A stretch of 64,000 nt of DNA from Saccharothrix sp. ST-888 (GTDB lineage Bacteria > Actinomycetota > Actinomycetes > Streptomycetales > Streptomycetaceae), in NCBI RefSeq assembly GCF_000955975.1, contig NZ_JYJF01000025.1, forward strand, positions 1 through 64,000, in the 5' to 3' direction. This document shows, one piece after another, positions 1 through 8,600 of the stretch. The notes beneath the pieces are model-generated. The model had not been told where the DNA came from, made no database searches, and was given only the letters and a program-made list of their open reading frames with translations. Position numbers and translations under genes: made by a program. The stretch's first letter is position 1. The number at the start of each line of letters is the position of its first letter.

Positions 1-26
1 GGTCCGACGCAGTACCGCCTCATCAG

Positions 27-98
<72 letters not shown>

Positions 99-109
99 CA
101 GCAAGATCG

Positions 110-138
110 AAAGCCGTGATCCTTCGGGTCACGGCTTT
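110..138 (+). terminator. Hairpin terminator after tRNA-Val
   Basis: A 10-bp inverted repeat (AAAGCCGTGA pairing with TCACGGCTTT) closes a short loop 12 nt after the tRNA. It is the likely transcript end of the tRNA. As in most terminators of this genus there is no long T run. Confidence 0.7.
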
Positions 139-181
139 CGGCGTTCTCCGACGGTTGTTCAGGACCTGGTGCGTCAGTCGC

Positions 182-269
182 CCGGAGTGCTGGGGCAAGA
201 AGACCGGAGTGCGGGGACAAGAAGAGGTGCCGGGTACGGACGGCCCTCACCGACCTCCGTACCCGGCAC
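182..269. repeat. 22-bp tandem duplication plus 14-bp-stem hairpin
   Basis: Two near-identical 22-bp units (182-203 and 204-225) are followed at once by a perfect 14-bp inverted repeat (227-240 pairing with 256-269). No gene covers them. The hairpin could terminate transcription from either side; the tandem unit has no evident function. Confidence 0.6.
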
Positions 270-276
270 CTGGAAC

Positions 277-347
277 TGCCGAGAAGCTGTACGCACTGCC
301 TCCGCCCGTCCGCGTCTGTCCCCGGCGGTGCGTGGTGCTCTCGGCAG
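277..347 (-). terminator. Long stem-loop downstream of the small membrane gene
   Basis: CTGCCGAGA at 277 pairs with TCTCGGCAG ending at 347 around a long, partly structured loop. It begins 22 nt past the stop of the small minus-strand gene and is its likely terminator. The long loop keeps confidence modest. Confidence 0.4.
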
Positions 348-368
348 GCGCAGACCCTTCCCCAAGGG

Positions 369-545
369 TCAGCGCCCGATCAGATCGGCGACCGCCTTCG
401 TCTGCGTCGCCAGTTGTTCCCAGCCGCCGAAGAGCACCAGCAGCAGGATGGCGCAGGGCAGGGCCATGGCTATCGCCACCGCCGGATGCCTGGTGCCTCC
501 GGACTCCGGCGAGGGCGAGCGCCCGAGACGGGACTGCCTGGCCAT
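369..545 (-). CDS. Small single-pass membrane protein
   Basis: A 58-residue protein starting MARQSRLGRS. Residues 22-40 form one hydrophobic segment (AVAIAMALPCAILLLVLFG), followed by a short polar tail ending in LIGR. I chose the ATG at 545 because GGGGAGGAG lies 6-7 nt upstream; the longer reading frame above it looks non-coding. No family is recognised and the function is unknown. It stands alone between the tRNA and the kinase. Confidence 0.65.
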   Translation of the reverse strand: MARQSRLGRSPSPESGGTRHPAVAIAMALPCAILLLVLFGGWEQLATQTKAVADLIGR

Positions 546-1010
546 GGTCGTGCTCCTCCCCGTGCGTTGCTGCAGTTGCGGACGACTGAGTGGTGTGCCC
601 GGCTTACGCGGTGGGCGGTTTACCTCGGGGGACGAGCCGGCCGCCCACCGCTGACACCAAAGGTATTCAAGGGGCTCGGCCAAGTCGTCATGCCCGCGTA
701 CCGTTCTGCTGGCCTTCCGAAGGATGATGCGGAGCAGCCGGGACTACTACCGCAGGGGGAGACGGGTTCGATCGGATCCCCGAGGGAACCCCGAGACCGC
801 CCCCGAGGGGCTGCTCCGCCGCAGGTCAGCGGGGTGGCTCCGACGGCCCTCCGGAAGGGCTCCGGGCAGTGAGTCGGACAGTCCGACCGGCACCACAGGT
901 GTTGCGTATCAGCACACCGCAGCACGCAGTCCGTAAGCTGTGCCAGAAGGATTTCTGACAGTGCCCCACCCGACGGGGGGTCACCCCACAGGCTGAACGG
1001 GAACACGGAC
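546..1010. other. Intergenic region before the kinase
   Basis: This divergent 465-bp region should hold promoters for the small membrane gene (minus) and the kinase (plus). I see a GGCCCTCCGGAAGGGCT-like inverted repeat around 846-862 but no convincing gene, RNA motif or clear -35/-10 pair. Confidence 0.4.
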
Positions 1011-3017
1011 ATGGCGATGACGCGGCTGAGGCGTGAGGACCCCCGCATCGTCGGTCCGTACCGGCTGCACCGACGGCTCGGGGCCGGCGGGATGGGCGTG
1101 GTCTACCTCGGGTCGGACCGCAAGGGGCAGCGGGTGGCGCTCAAGCTGATCCGCGCCGAGCTGGCCGGGGACGCCGAGTTCCGCACCCGCTTCGCCCGGG
1201 AGATCGCAGCCGCCTCGCGCATCCGGGGCGGCTGCACCGCGCGGGTGGTCGGCTCGGACATCGAGGCCGAACGCCCGTGGCTGGCCACCGCGTACGTCCC
1301 GGGGCCCTCGCTGTACAAGCAGGTCAGCGACGAGGGCCCGATGCCGTGGGCCGAGGCGGCCAGGATCGGCGCGGCGCTGGCCGACGGACTGGTCAAGGTG
1401 CACGAGGCCGGGGTCGTGCACCGCGATCTCAAGCCGTCCAACATCCTGCTCTCCCCCAAGGGCCCCCGGATCATCGACTTCGGCATCGCCTGGTCGCGCG
1501 GGGCGAGCACGCTCACCCATGTCGGCACCGCGGTCGGTTCACCCGGCTTCCTCGCGCCCGAGCAGGTGCGCGGCGCCCCGGTCACCCCCGCGACGGACGT
1601 CTTCGCCTTCGGCGCGACGCTGGCGTACGCGCTGACCGGGGAGTCGCCGTTCGGTTCCGGCGCCTCCTCCGAGGTGCTGCTCTACCGGGTCGTCCACGAG
1701 GATCCCGATCTGTCCGAGGTGCCGCCGCCGCTGGCTCCGCTGGTCCGGGCCTGCCTGGCCAAGGAGCCGACGGAGCGGCCGGGAGCGGCCGCCCTGCACG
1801 AGCGTCTGACCGAGCTGGCCGCTCGCGGGACGGCGCCCGCCCTGCACCAGGGCGTGTCCTGGGGCGGCCAGGCGGCCGGTCCGGGCGCACCCGACGGGTC
1901 GGACGGCGCGGTCATCGGGTCGGCGGCCGGGTCGGCGGGCCGGGTCGCGGGGGACGGACGGGGCTACAGCGGGGCCGCTTCTGCCGCCGCCGCTGCCGCT
2001 GCCGCCGAGCAGCATGGCGGACGCTGGGCTGCCGCGCAGCGGGCCGGTGGGCCGGTGGGCGGTCCGGTGGGCGCGCAGCGGCGGGCCGGGGCCCCGGCGG
2101 ACGTGCAGGCGGTGACCGCGCCGATGCCGCGGCCGGACCTCGGGCAGGACGGCGTCCCTGCCGAGCTGCGCGAGCGGCGGCCCAGGCGGGAGCAGCCGCA
2201 GTCGGCGCGGGAGCGTCGTACCCCGGTGCCGGGGCGTCCGGCCCGGCCGAGGGACCGTCAGCACACTCCGGTGCCCGGGCGGCCGTCCGAGGCCCGGCGT
2301 CGGCTGCTGCGGCAGCGCGTGGTGGTCTTCGTGACCGTCACCGTCGGCGTGGCGCTGGCGATCGCCGCGGCGCAGGGGTGCGAGAACCACAGCAACCAGG
2401 GGCAGGACCGTCCGGGCGGGGCCTCGGTGTCGCCGTCCGCGCCCGAGGCCGGCGGCGGGACCGGGTTGTCGGCGGACAGTGTCCCGCGGTCGCCCACGCC
2501 GTTCGCCGCCGTCGCGCACGGGACGGGCGACACCACGCTCGGGCCCGCGACGGGCACCGTGCCGACCGTCGACTGGCCGAACCGCAGCTACTCCGACCCG
2601 GCAGGCGGTCCGGCGATCCGGCTGCGGGACGGGCGCTCCACCGACGGCCCGCAGGTCGCGCTGAGCACCGTCCTGCCCGCGCGTTACCGGGACGCCCCGG
2701 CGGCCGTGGTGGTACTGCGGCGGGCCGAGGGCTCCGTCCCGTCGGACCTGGTGGAGCTGTTCTCGTTCAGCGGCGGCACGCCCGTACTGCTGGCGTCGCG
2801 GACCTCGGTGGCCGACCAGCAGGCGGCGACGGCCTGGCGCATCGAGAACGGCGCGCTGGTACGCGAGGAGCGCTCGCAGACCGGCAGCGGCTCGACCACC
2901 CGCTACACGGTCCGAGGCGACGGCGGTCTGGAGGAGTCCTGGCCGGGCGCGGGGGTCACCGGCGGCACGGGCGGCACCCCGACGCCGGGCACGGGATCGG
3001 GCGGCACCTCCGGCTGA
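1011..3017 (+). CDS. Transmembrane Ser/Thr protein kinase
   Basis: A 668-residue Hanks-type kinase. The catalytic domain (about 17-275) has the glycine loop GAGGMGVVY at 24-32, invariant Lys45 in VALKLI, HRDLKPSN near 136, DFG near 155 and APE near 184. A flexible Ala/Gly/Pro/Arg-rich linker with an alanine run follows. One membrane helix (about 435-455, VVVFVTVTVGVALAIAAA) precedes a roughly 200-residue extracellular domain of unknown fold. There are no PASTA repeats, so it is not of the PknB type. It should phosphorylate intracellular targets in response to an outside signal. The start has a weak GGGA 10 nt upstream; ATG at 1017 is an alternative. Confidence 0.93.
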   Translation: MAMTRLRREDPRIVGPYRLHRRLGAGGMGVVYLGSDRKGQRVALKLIRAELAGDAEFRTRFAREIAAASRIRGGCTARVVGSDIEAERPWLATAYVPGPSLYKQVSDEGPMPWAEAARIGAALADGLVKVHEAGVVHRDLKPSNILLSPKGPRIIDFGIAWSRGASTLTHVGTAVGSPGFLAPEQVRGAPVTPATDVFAFGATLAYALTGESPFGSGASSEVLLYRVVHEDPDLSEVPPPLAPLVRACLAKEPTERPGAAALHERLTELAARGTAPALHQGVSWGGQAAGPGAPDGSDGAVIGSAAGSAGRVAGDGRGYSGAASAAAAAAAAEQHGGRWAAAQRAGGPVGGPVGAQRRAGAPADVQAVTAPMPRPDLGQDGVPAELRERRPRREQPQSARERRTPVPGRPARPRDRQHTPVPGRPSEARRRLLRQRVVVFVTVTVGVALAIAAAQGCENHSNQGQDRPGGASVSPSAPEAGGGTGLSADSVPRSPTPFAAVAHGTGDTTLGPATGTVPTVDWPNRSYSDPAGGPAIRLRDGRSTDGPQVALSTVLPARYRDAPAAVVVLRRAEGSVPSDLVELFSFSGGTPVLLASRTSVADQQAATAWRIENGALVREERSQTGSGSTTRYTVRGDGGLEESWPGAGVTGGTGGTPTPGTGSGGTSG

Positions 3018-3088
3018 GCCCGGGCCGGCCGGGCCGCGCCGCACGGGGCGGCGGGTCCGTGGCCCTTTCATGCGGTGGGCGGGGGTGG

Positions 3089-3898
3089 TCAGGCCGTGGC
3101 GTTGACCGCGTAGAAGGCGACGGCTGCGGCAGCACCGACGTTGAGGGAGTCGACGCCGTGGGACATCGGGATGCGGACCCAGCGGTCGGCGGCGCCCAGG
3201 GCGCGGCGGGTGAGACCGTCGCCCTCTGCACCGAGCATCAGGGCGGCCTTCGGCATCCGGTGCGGCGCGGCCTCGGCGAGGTCGACCGCCGACTCGGCCG
3301 GGGTGAGGGCGAGCAGCTGGAATCCGGCGGCGCGGACCGTGTCGAGCGCGGTGGGCCACGGGTCGAGGCGGGCGTACGGGACGGCGAAGACGGCACCCAT
3401 CGAGACCTTGACGGCCCGTCGGTAGAGCGGGTCGGCGCAGTCCGGGGAGAGCAGGACGGCGTCCATGCCGAGGGCGGCGGCGCTGCGGAAGATCGCGCCG
3501 AGGTTGGTGTGGTCGACCAGGCCCTCCAGGACGGCCACCCGGCGGGCGCCTTCGAGCAGTTCGGCGGCCTCGGGCAGTGGCCTGCGCTCCATCGAGGCGA
3601 GTGCGCCCCGGTGCACGTGGTAGCCCGTGACGGCCTCGGCGAGGCCGGGTTCGACCACGTGGACGGGTGCGTCGGCGTCGGCGATGACGTCCGACATGAC
3701 GTCCAGCCACTTGGGGGTCAGCAGCATCGACCGCATCCGGTACCCGGCGTCCAGGGCTCGCCGGATGACCTTCTCGCCCTCGGCGATGAACAGGCCCTCG
3801 GCGGGTTCGCGGCGGCGGCGCAGCTCGACGTCGGTCAGGCCGGTGTAGTCGGCCAGGCGCGGGTCTGCGGGGTCGGTGATGGTGCGGGGTTCGGACAC
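3089..3898 (-). CDS. SpoU/TrmH-family RNA 2'-O-methyltransferase
   Basis: A 269-residue SPOUT methyltransferase predicted to transfer a methyl group from SAM to a ribose 2'-OH of rRNA or tRNA. The three SPOUT motifs are present: NLGAIFRSA in motif 1, GAEGDGLTRRAL in motif 2, and IPMSHGVDSLNVGAAAAV in motif 3. The N-terminal 90 residues resemble the substrate-binding domain of this family. I chose the GTG at 3898 (VSEPRTITDP), where family similarity begins; upstream in-frame sequence is arginine/proline-rich and looks non-coding. It converges on the kinase. The substrate cannot be told from sequence. Confidence 0.85.
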   Translation of the reverse strand: MSEPRTITDPADPRLADYTGLTDVELRRRREPAEGLFIAEGEKVIRRALDAGYRMRSMLLTPKWLDVMSDVIADADAPVHVVEPGLAEAVTGYHVHRGALASMERRPLPEAAELLEGARRVAVLEGLVDHTNLGAIFRSAAALGMDAVLLSPDCADPLYRRAVKVSMGAVFAVPYARLDPWPTALDTVRAAGFQLLALTPAESAVDLAEAAPHRMPKAALMLGAEGDGLTRRALGAADRWVRIPMSHGVDSLNVGAAAAVAFYAVNATA

Positions 3899-4037
3899 GA
3901 GCCCGATCTTGCCTGCTCGGGTGGCCCCGGTCCAAACGCGGCCCGGTGGGGCTCTGCGGGACACGTGCCCGTGCTTCGGCCGGCTGCGCGTGCGATGCGG
4001 ACGGGTCCCGTGCCCCGGTGGTCGCGGAGCAGCACGC

Positions 4038-4078
4038 GGCACCCCGCTACCCGGAGGTACGGGAGGTAGCGGGGTGCC
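4038..4078 (-). terminator. Terminator after cysG
   Basis: A perfect 14-bp inverted repeat (4038-4051 with 4065-4078) lies 73 nt beyond the cysG stop, between cysG and the methyltransferase gene. Confidence 0.65.
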
Positions 4079-4150
4079 GGTTGCCGTGCGGGCCGGACGC
4101 GGTGGCCTGCCGCTTCGCGCCCGCGGGCGGTCGGGCAGGGCCTGGCGTGT

Positions 4151-5392
4151 CTAGCGGGCCGCGCCCAGGACGTTCACGACGTCGCCGATGACGATGACGG
4201 CCGGCGGGCGGACGTCCTCGGCCTCGACGGTAGCGGCGACGGTGGCCAGGGTGGCGTCGATACGGCGCTGGGCGGCGGTGGTGCCCTCCTGGACGACGGC
4301 GACCGGGGTATCGGCCGCTCGTCCGCACTCGACGAGCTTGGCGGCGATCGCACCGATCTTGTCCACGGCCATCAGCAGCACCAGGGTGCCGCTCATCTTC
4401 GCGGCGGCCTCCCAGTTCACCAGCGAGCGGGAGTCGCCGGGGCCGACGTGGCCGGAGATCACCGTGAACTCGTGGGTCATCCCCCGGTGGGTGACCGGGA
4501 TGCCGACGGCCGCCGGGACGCTGATCGAGCTGGAGATGCCGGGCACCACGGTGACCGGCAGACCGGCCTCGGTGCAGGCCAGCAGCTCCTCGCCGCCGCG
4601 GCCGAAGACGTACGGGTCGCCGCCCTTGAGCCGGACCACGAACTTGCCCGCCTTGGCGTGCTCGATCAGGGTCCGGTTGATCGCCTCCTGGGCCATGAAG
4701 CGCCCGTACGGGATCTTGGAGGCGTCGATCACCTCGACGTGCGGCGGCAGTTCGGCCAGCAGCTCGCGCGGGGCGAGCCGGTCGGTGACGACCACGTCCG
4801 CGTCGGCGAGCAGGCGGCGGCCGCGCACCGTGATCAGGTCCGGGTCGCCCGGACCGCCGCCGACCAGGGCGACGCCCGCACCGTGCGAGCGGTACTGGCG
4901 GGCCGCCAGCGAGCCGTCCCGCAGGCCGTCCACGATCGCGTTGCGCAGCGCGGCGGAGTGGCGCGGGTCGCCGGTGAGGACCGCGACCGTGGCGCCGCCG
5001 TCGTGACCGCTGGCCGGGGTCCAGGCGGTGGCGGCGGAGGCGTCGTCGCTGCGGGCGCAGAAGACCCGCAGGCGCTCGGCCTCGGCGCTGACGGCGGCGT
5101 TGACGTCCGGGTCGTCGGTGGCGACCAGGGCGTACCAGCTGTCGGCGAGGTCGCCGTCCAGGTAGCCGCGCCGGTGCCAGGTCAGCTCCCCGGCGTCGGC
5201 CATGGCCTGGACGGCCGGGGTGGTGCCGGGCGATATCAGGTGGATGTCCGCCCCGGCGGCGATCAGCGCGGGCAGCCTCCGCTGGGCGACCTGGCCGCCG
5301 CCGAGCACGACGACGCGTCGGCCGGTGAGCAGCAGTCCGACCGGGTACGGGGTGAGGCCCTCGGTGCTGGGGTGCGGGCTGGGCGCGCTCAT
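4151..5392 (-). CDS. cysG: Siroheme synthase (precorrin-2 dehydrogenase + uroporphyrinogen-III methyltransferase)
   Basis: A 413-residue two-part enzyme. The N-terminal part has an NAD-binding loop, LGGGQVAQRR, at about 30-39 (precorrin-2 dehydrogenase / sirohydrochlorin ferrochelatase type). The C-terminal part, from about residue 170, is a uroporphyrinogen-III C-methyltransferase with GGGPGDPDL and GGDPYVFGRGGEE. It converts uroporphyrinogen III to precorrin-2 and on to siroheme, the cofactor of sulfite and nitrite reductases; precorrin-2 also feeds B12. I chose the ATG at 5392 because CCAGGAG lies about 9 nt upstream; the 36 codons above it are not conserved-looking. It sits downstream of the cobT fusion on the same strand. 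Confidence 0.92.
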   Translation of the reverse strand: MSAPSPHPSTEGLTPYPVGLLLTGRRVVVLGGGQVAQRRLPALIAAGADIHLISPGTTPAVQAMADAGELTWHRRGYLDGDLADSWYALVATDDPDVNAAVSAEAERLRVFCARSDDASAATAWTPASGHDGGATVAVLTGDPRHSAALRNAIVDGLRDGSLAARQYRSHGAGVALVGGGPGDPDLITVRGRRLLADADVVVTDRLAPRELLAELPPHVEVIDASKIPYGRFMAQEAINRTLIEHAKAGKFVVRLKGGDPYVFGRGGEELLACTEAGLPVTVVPGISSSISVPAAVGIPVTHRGMTHEFTVISGHVGPGDSRSLVNWEAAAKMSGTLVLLMAVDKIGAIAAKLVECGRAADTPVAVVQEGTTAAQRRIDATLATVAATVEAEDVRPPAVIVIGDVVNVLGAAR

Positions 5393-5492
5393 GGGCGTGG
5401 CTCCTGGATCGGCGGAGAGTTTCGTAGTGGTGTGACCGGGCTCCCCGTACCCGCGCGCCCTCGGGCGGGGCGGGGAGACCGTCGGCGGGGCC

Positions 5493-5528
5493 GAGGTCAC
5501 GGCCGGCAGGCCCGCCGGCCGTGACCTC
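5493..5528 (-). terminator. Hairpin between cobT and cysG
   Basis: A perfect 15-bp inverted repeat (5493-5507 with 5514-5528) lies about 160 nt downstream of the cobT stop and about 100 nt upstream of cysG. It suggests the two genes are mostly separate transcription units. Confidence 0.6.
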
Positions 5529-5684
5529 GGCGGCCGGTGCTGCGGGCACCCGGACGGGCGGCCGGGCCGCCCCCGTACTGCGCCGTACGCGGGCGGCTCG
5601 GCAGGTGTCCGGCCGGGCGGTGACGCCGGCCGCCGAGGTGGCGGGCCGGTGTCACGACGCCCGGCAGGACCGGCCGGGCCGGGA

Positions 5685-8600
5685 CTACGCCTTCTCGGTG
5701 ACCCCGGCGGAGTCGAAGGTGGCTACATCGTGCATCGCGCGGGCGGCACTCTGCACCAGCGGGAGGGCCAGCAGCGCACCCGTCCCCTCGCCGAGCCGCA
5801 GATCGAGGTCGATCAGCGGACGCAGCCCCAGCTTGGTCAGCGCGGCCTCGTGGCCGGGCTCCGCCGAGCGGTGGCCCGCGATGCAGGCGGCGAGGACCTC
5901 GGGCGCGATGGCCTTGGCGACCAGCGCGGCCGAACCCGCGATCACGCCGTCCAGGATGACCGGCGTGCGCAGGCTTGCCGCACCGAGCAGGAAGCCCGCG
6001 ATGGCCGCGTGCTCCAGGCCGCCGACGGCGGACAGTACGCCGATCGGGTCGGCCGGGTCGGGCCGGTGCAGGGCGAGCGCCTGCCGGACGACCTCGACCT
6101 TGTGCTGGTGGGTCGCGTCGTCGATGCCGGTGCCGCGACCGGTCACCTCGGCCGGGTCGATGCCGGTGAAGACCGAGATCAGAGCGGCGGAGGCGGTGGT
6201 GTTGGCGATGCCCATGTCACCGGTGATCAGCACCTTGTTCCCGGCTGCGACCAGGTCGCGGGCGGTCTCGATACCGACCTCGATCGCCTTGAGCGCCTCC
6301 TCCCGGCTCATCGCCGGGCCCTGGGTCATGTCGTCGGTGCCCGGCTTCACCTTGCGCGGCAGCAGACCGGTGGTGCGGCCCTGCTGGATCGCGTCCGGCA
6401 GCTCGGACTTGACGCCCACGTCCACCACGCAGACCTCGGCGCCGACCTGGGCGGCGAAGGCGTTGACCACCGCTCCCCCGGCCAGGAAGTTGGACACCAT
6501 CTGCGCGGTGACCTCCTGCGGCCACGGGGTGACGCCCTGGGCGTGCACGCCGTGGTCACCCGCGAAGATCGCCACACAGCCCGGCTCCGGGATCGGCGGC
6601 GGGCACTTGCGGCTCAGGCCGCTCAGCTGCGCCGCGATGATCTCCAGCAGGCCGAGCGAACCGGCCGGCTTGGTCATCCGCTTCTGCCGGTCCCACGCCT
6701 CGCCGAGCGCCTTGGCGTCCAGCGGCCGGATGCCGCGCAGGGTCTCGGAGAGCACGCTGTGCGGCTCCTCGCCGGGCAGGGCGCGGTTGCCGTACTGCTC
6801 CTCGTGCACCACCCAGGACAGCGGGCGCTTCTTCGCCCAGCCCTGCTGCTGCAGCTCGGGCTCGTCCGGGAAGGAGTCGACGAACCCGACGCACAGGTAC
6901 GCCACCACGTCCAGGTGCTCGGGCAGGCCGAGCTCTCGGACCATCTCCTCCTCGTCGAAGAAGCTCACCCAGCCGACGCCCAGGCCCTCCGCGCGGGCGG
7001 CCAGCCAGAGGTTCTCGACCGCGAGGGCGGCCGAGTACGGCGCCATCTGCGGCTGGGTGTGACGCCCCAGGGTGTGCCGGCCGCCACGGGTGCGGTCGGC
7101 GGTGACCACGATGTTCACCGGGGTCTCGAGGATGGCCTCGATCTTGATTTCCTTGAACTGCTTCGCCCGGCCCTTTGGCAGCGACTCCGCGTACGCGTCG
7201 CGCTGACGCTCCGCCAGCGCGTGCATCTTCCGCCGGGTCTTCGTGGAGCGGATCACCACGAAGTCCCACGGCTGGGAGTACCCGACGCTGGGCGCGGTGT
7301 GGGCGGCCTCCAGGACGCGGATCAGCACCTCGTGCGGAATCGGGTCCGGGCGGAAGCCGTTGCGGATGTCCCGGCGCTCGCGGATCACCTGGTGGACGGC
7401 GTCGCGACCGGCGACGTCGTAACCGGGTGCGGCGGGGCCGCGGTCGATCTCCTCGACGGCTGCGGCTGCGTCGGCTGCGGCCTCGGGAGCGTCGGTCGCA
7501 GCGGCGGTGCCGGTGGGCTCGTCGGTCTCGGTCTCGGCCACGATCACGGCCTCGGTCTCGGCGGGGTCCTGGGTCGGCTGGGCCTCGGACTCCGGGACGG
7601 GCGCGGCCTGCGGCTCCGGCTGGGCCGGGGCCTCGACGGTCTGGACGGTCTGGACGGTCTGGACGGACGGGACGTCACCGGTTCCCGCGACGGTCTCGGG
7701 GGTCGGCTCGGCAGCCGACTCCTGGGCAGCGTCGGCGGTCTGCCCGGGTGCGACAGCGGCCTCGGCGGGCGGTGCGGCCTCGACCGTCGGCAGACCGTGC
7801 GGGGCCGGGTCGGCGAGGAACGCGGCAATACGACGGGGAGGCTGGCTCGGTGCCACCGGCTGGGCCGGGACGGCCGCCGGCGGAGCAGCGGGCGCCGGTG
7901 CGTCGGCGGGTGCGGCTTCGGCGGCGGGCGCCTCGGGGGTCGGCAGGTCGGCGGCCGGTGCCTCGACGGTGGCTGACGGTTCGACGGCGGCGGCCTCGGC
8001 GACCACCGCCTCGGTGGCCACGTCCACGGCCGGGGTCCCGTCGACACCGGCAGCGGCCTCGGGGGCGGCGGGTGCAGGCGCCGCAGCCTCGTCGGCGGCG
8101 GCCTCGGTGGCCACCGCCTCGGTGGCCGGTGCCTCGGTGGCCGGTGCCTCGGTGGCCGGGGTGGCCTCGGCGGCCTCCGCAGGCTGTGCCTCGGTCACTG
8201 CGGGCGCCTCGGCGGCCGGGGCTTCCTGGGGCTGGGGCTCCGGCTGGGCCGGGAGCTGTGCCGCAGGTGCCTCGGTGGGCTGGGCCTGCTCGGACTGCGT
8301 GTCGACGGAAGTGTCCTCACTGGTCGGTGCCTCGGAAACCGGCGCATCGGTGACCAGTGCAGTGGTGACCGGCGCATCGGCTGCCGGTGCGTCAGGGGCG
8401 GGCTCGACCGGGACGGAAGCCTCCGCGACCGGTGCCTCGGCTGCGGGTGTCTCGGCGACTGGTGCCTCGGCCGCGGGTGCGTCCGGGGTCGGAGCGGCGT
8501 CGGCGGCGGCCGGGGTCTCCTCGGGCTGCGCCTCCACCGCCACGGTCTCGGCGGCGGGCACCTCGGCAACCTCCGGGGCGGCCGACGGTTCCACCGCCGG

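Noticed and set aside
1539..3935. Long minus-strand frame opposite the kinase
   Set aside because: Antisense shadow of the kinase and methyltransferase, with Arg/Pro-rich composition and no motifs.
1277..4069. Very long open frame (930 codons) over the kinase gene in another frame
   Set aside because: It is Arg/Gly-rich with no domain sense and overlaps the kinase in a shifted frame; high GC keeps stops rare.
5393..5684. Cobalamin or other riboswitch before cysG
   Set aside because: Only a terminator-like hairpin is visible; no B12-box-like sequence was recognised.
5649..7976. 775-codon plus-strand frame opposite cobT
   Set aside because: Shadow of the BluB-CobT coding sequence; the minus strand has all conserved motifs and the ribosome site.
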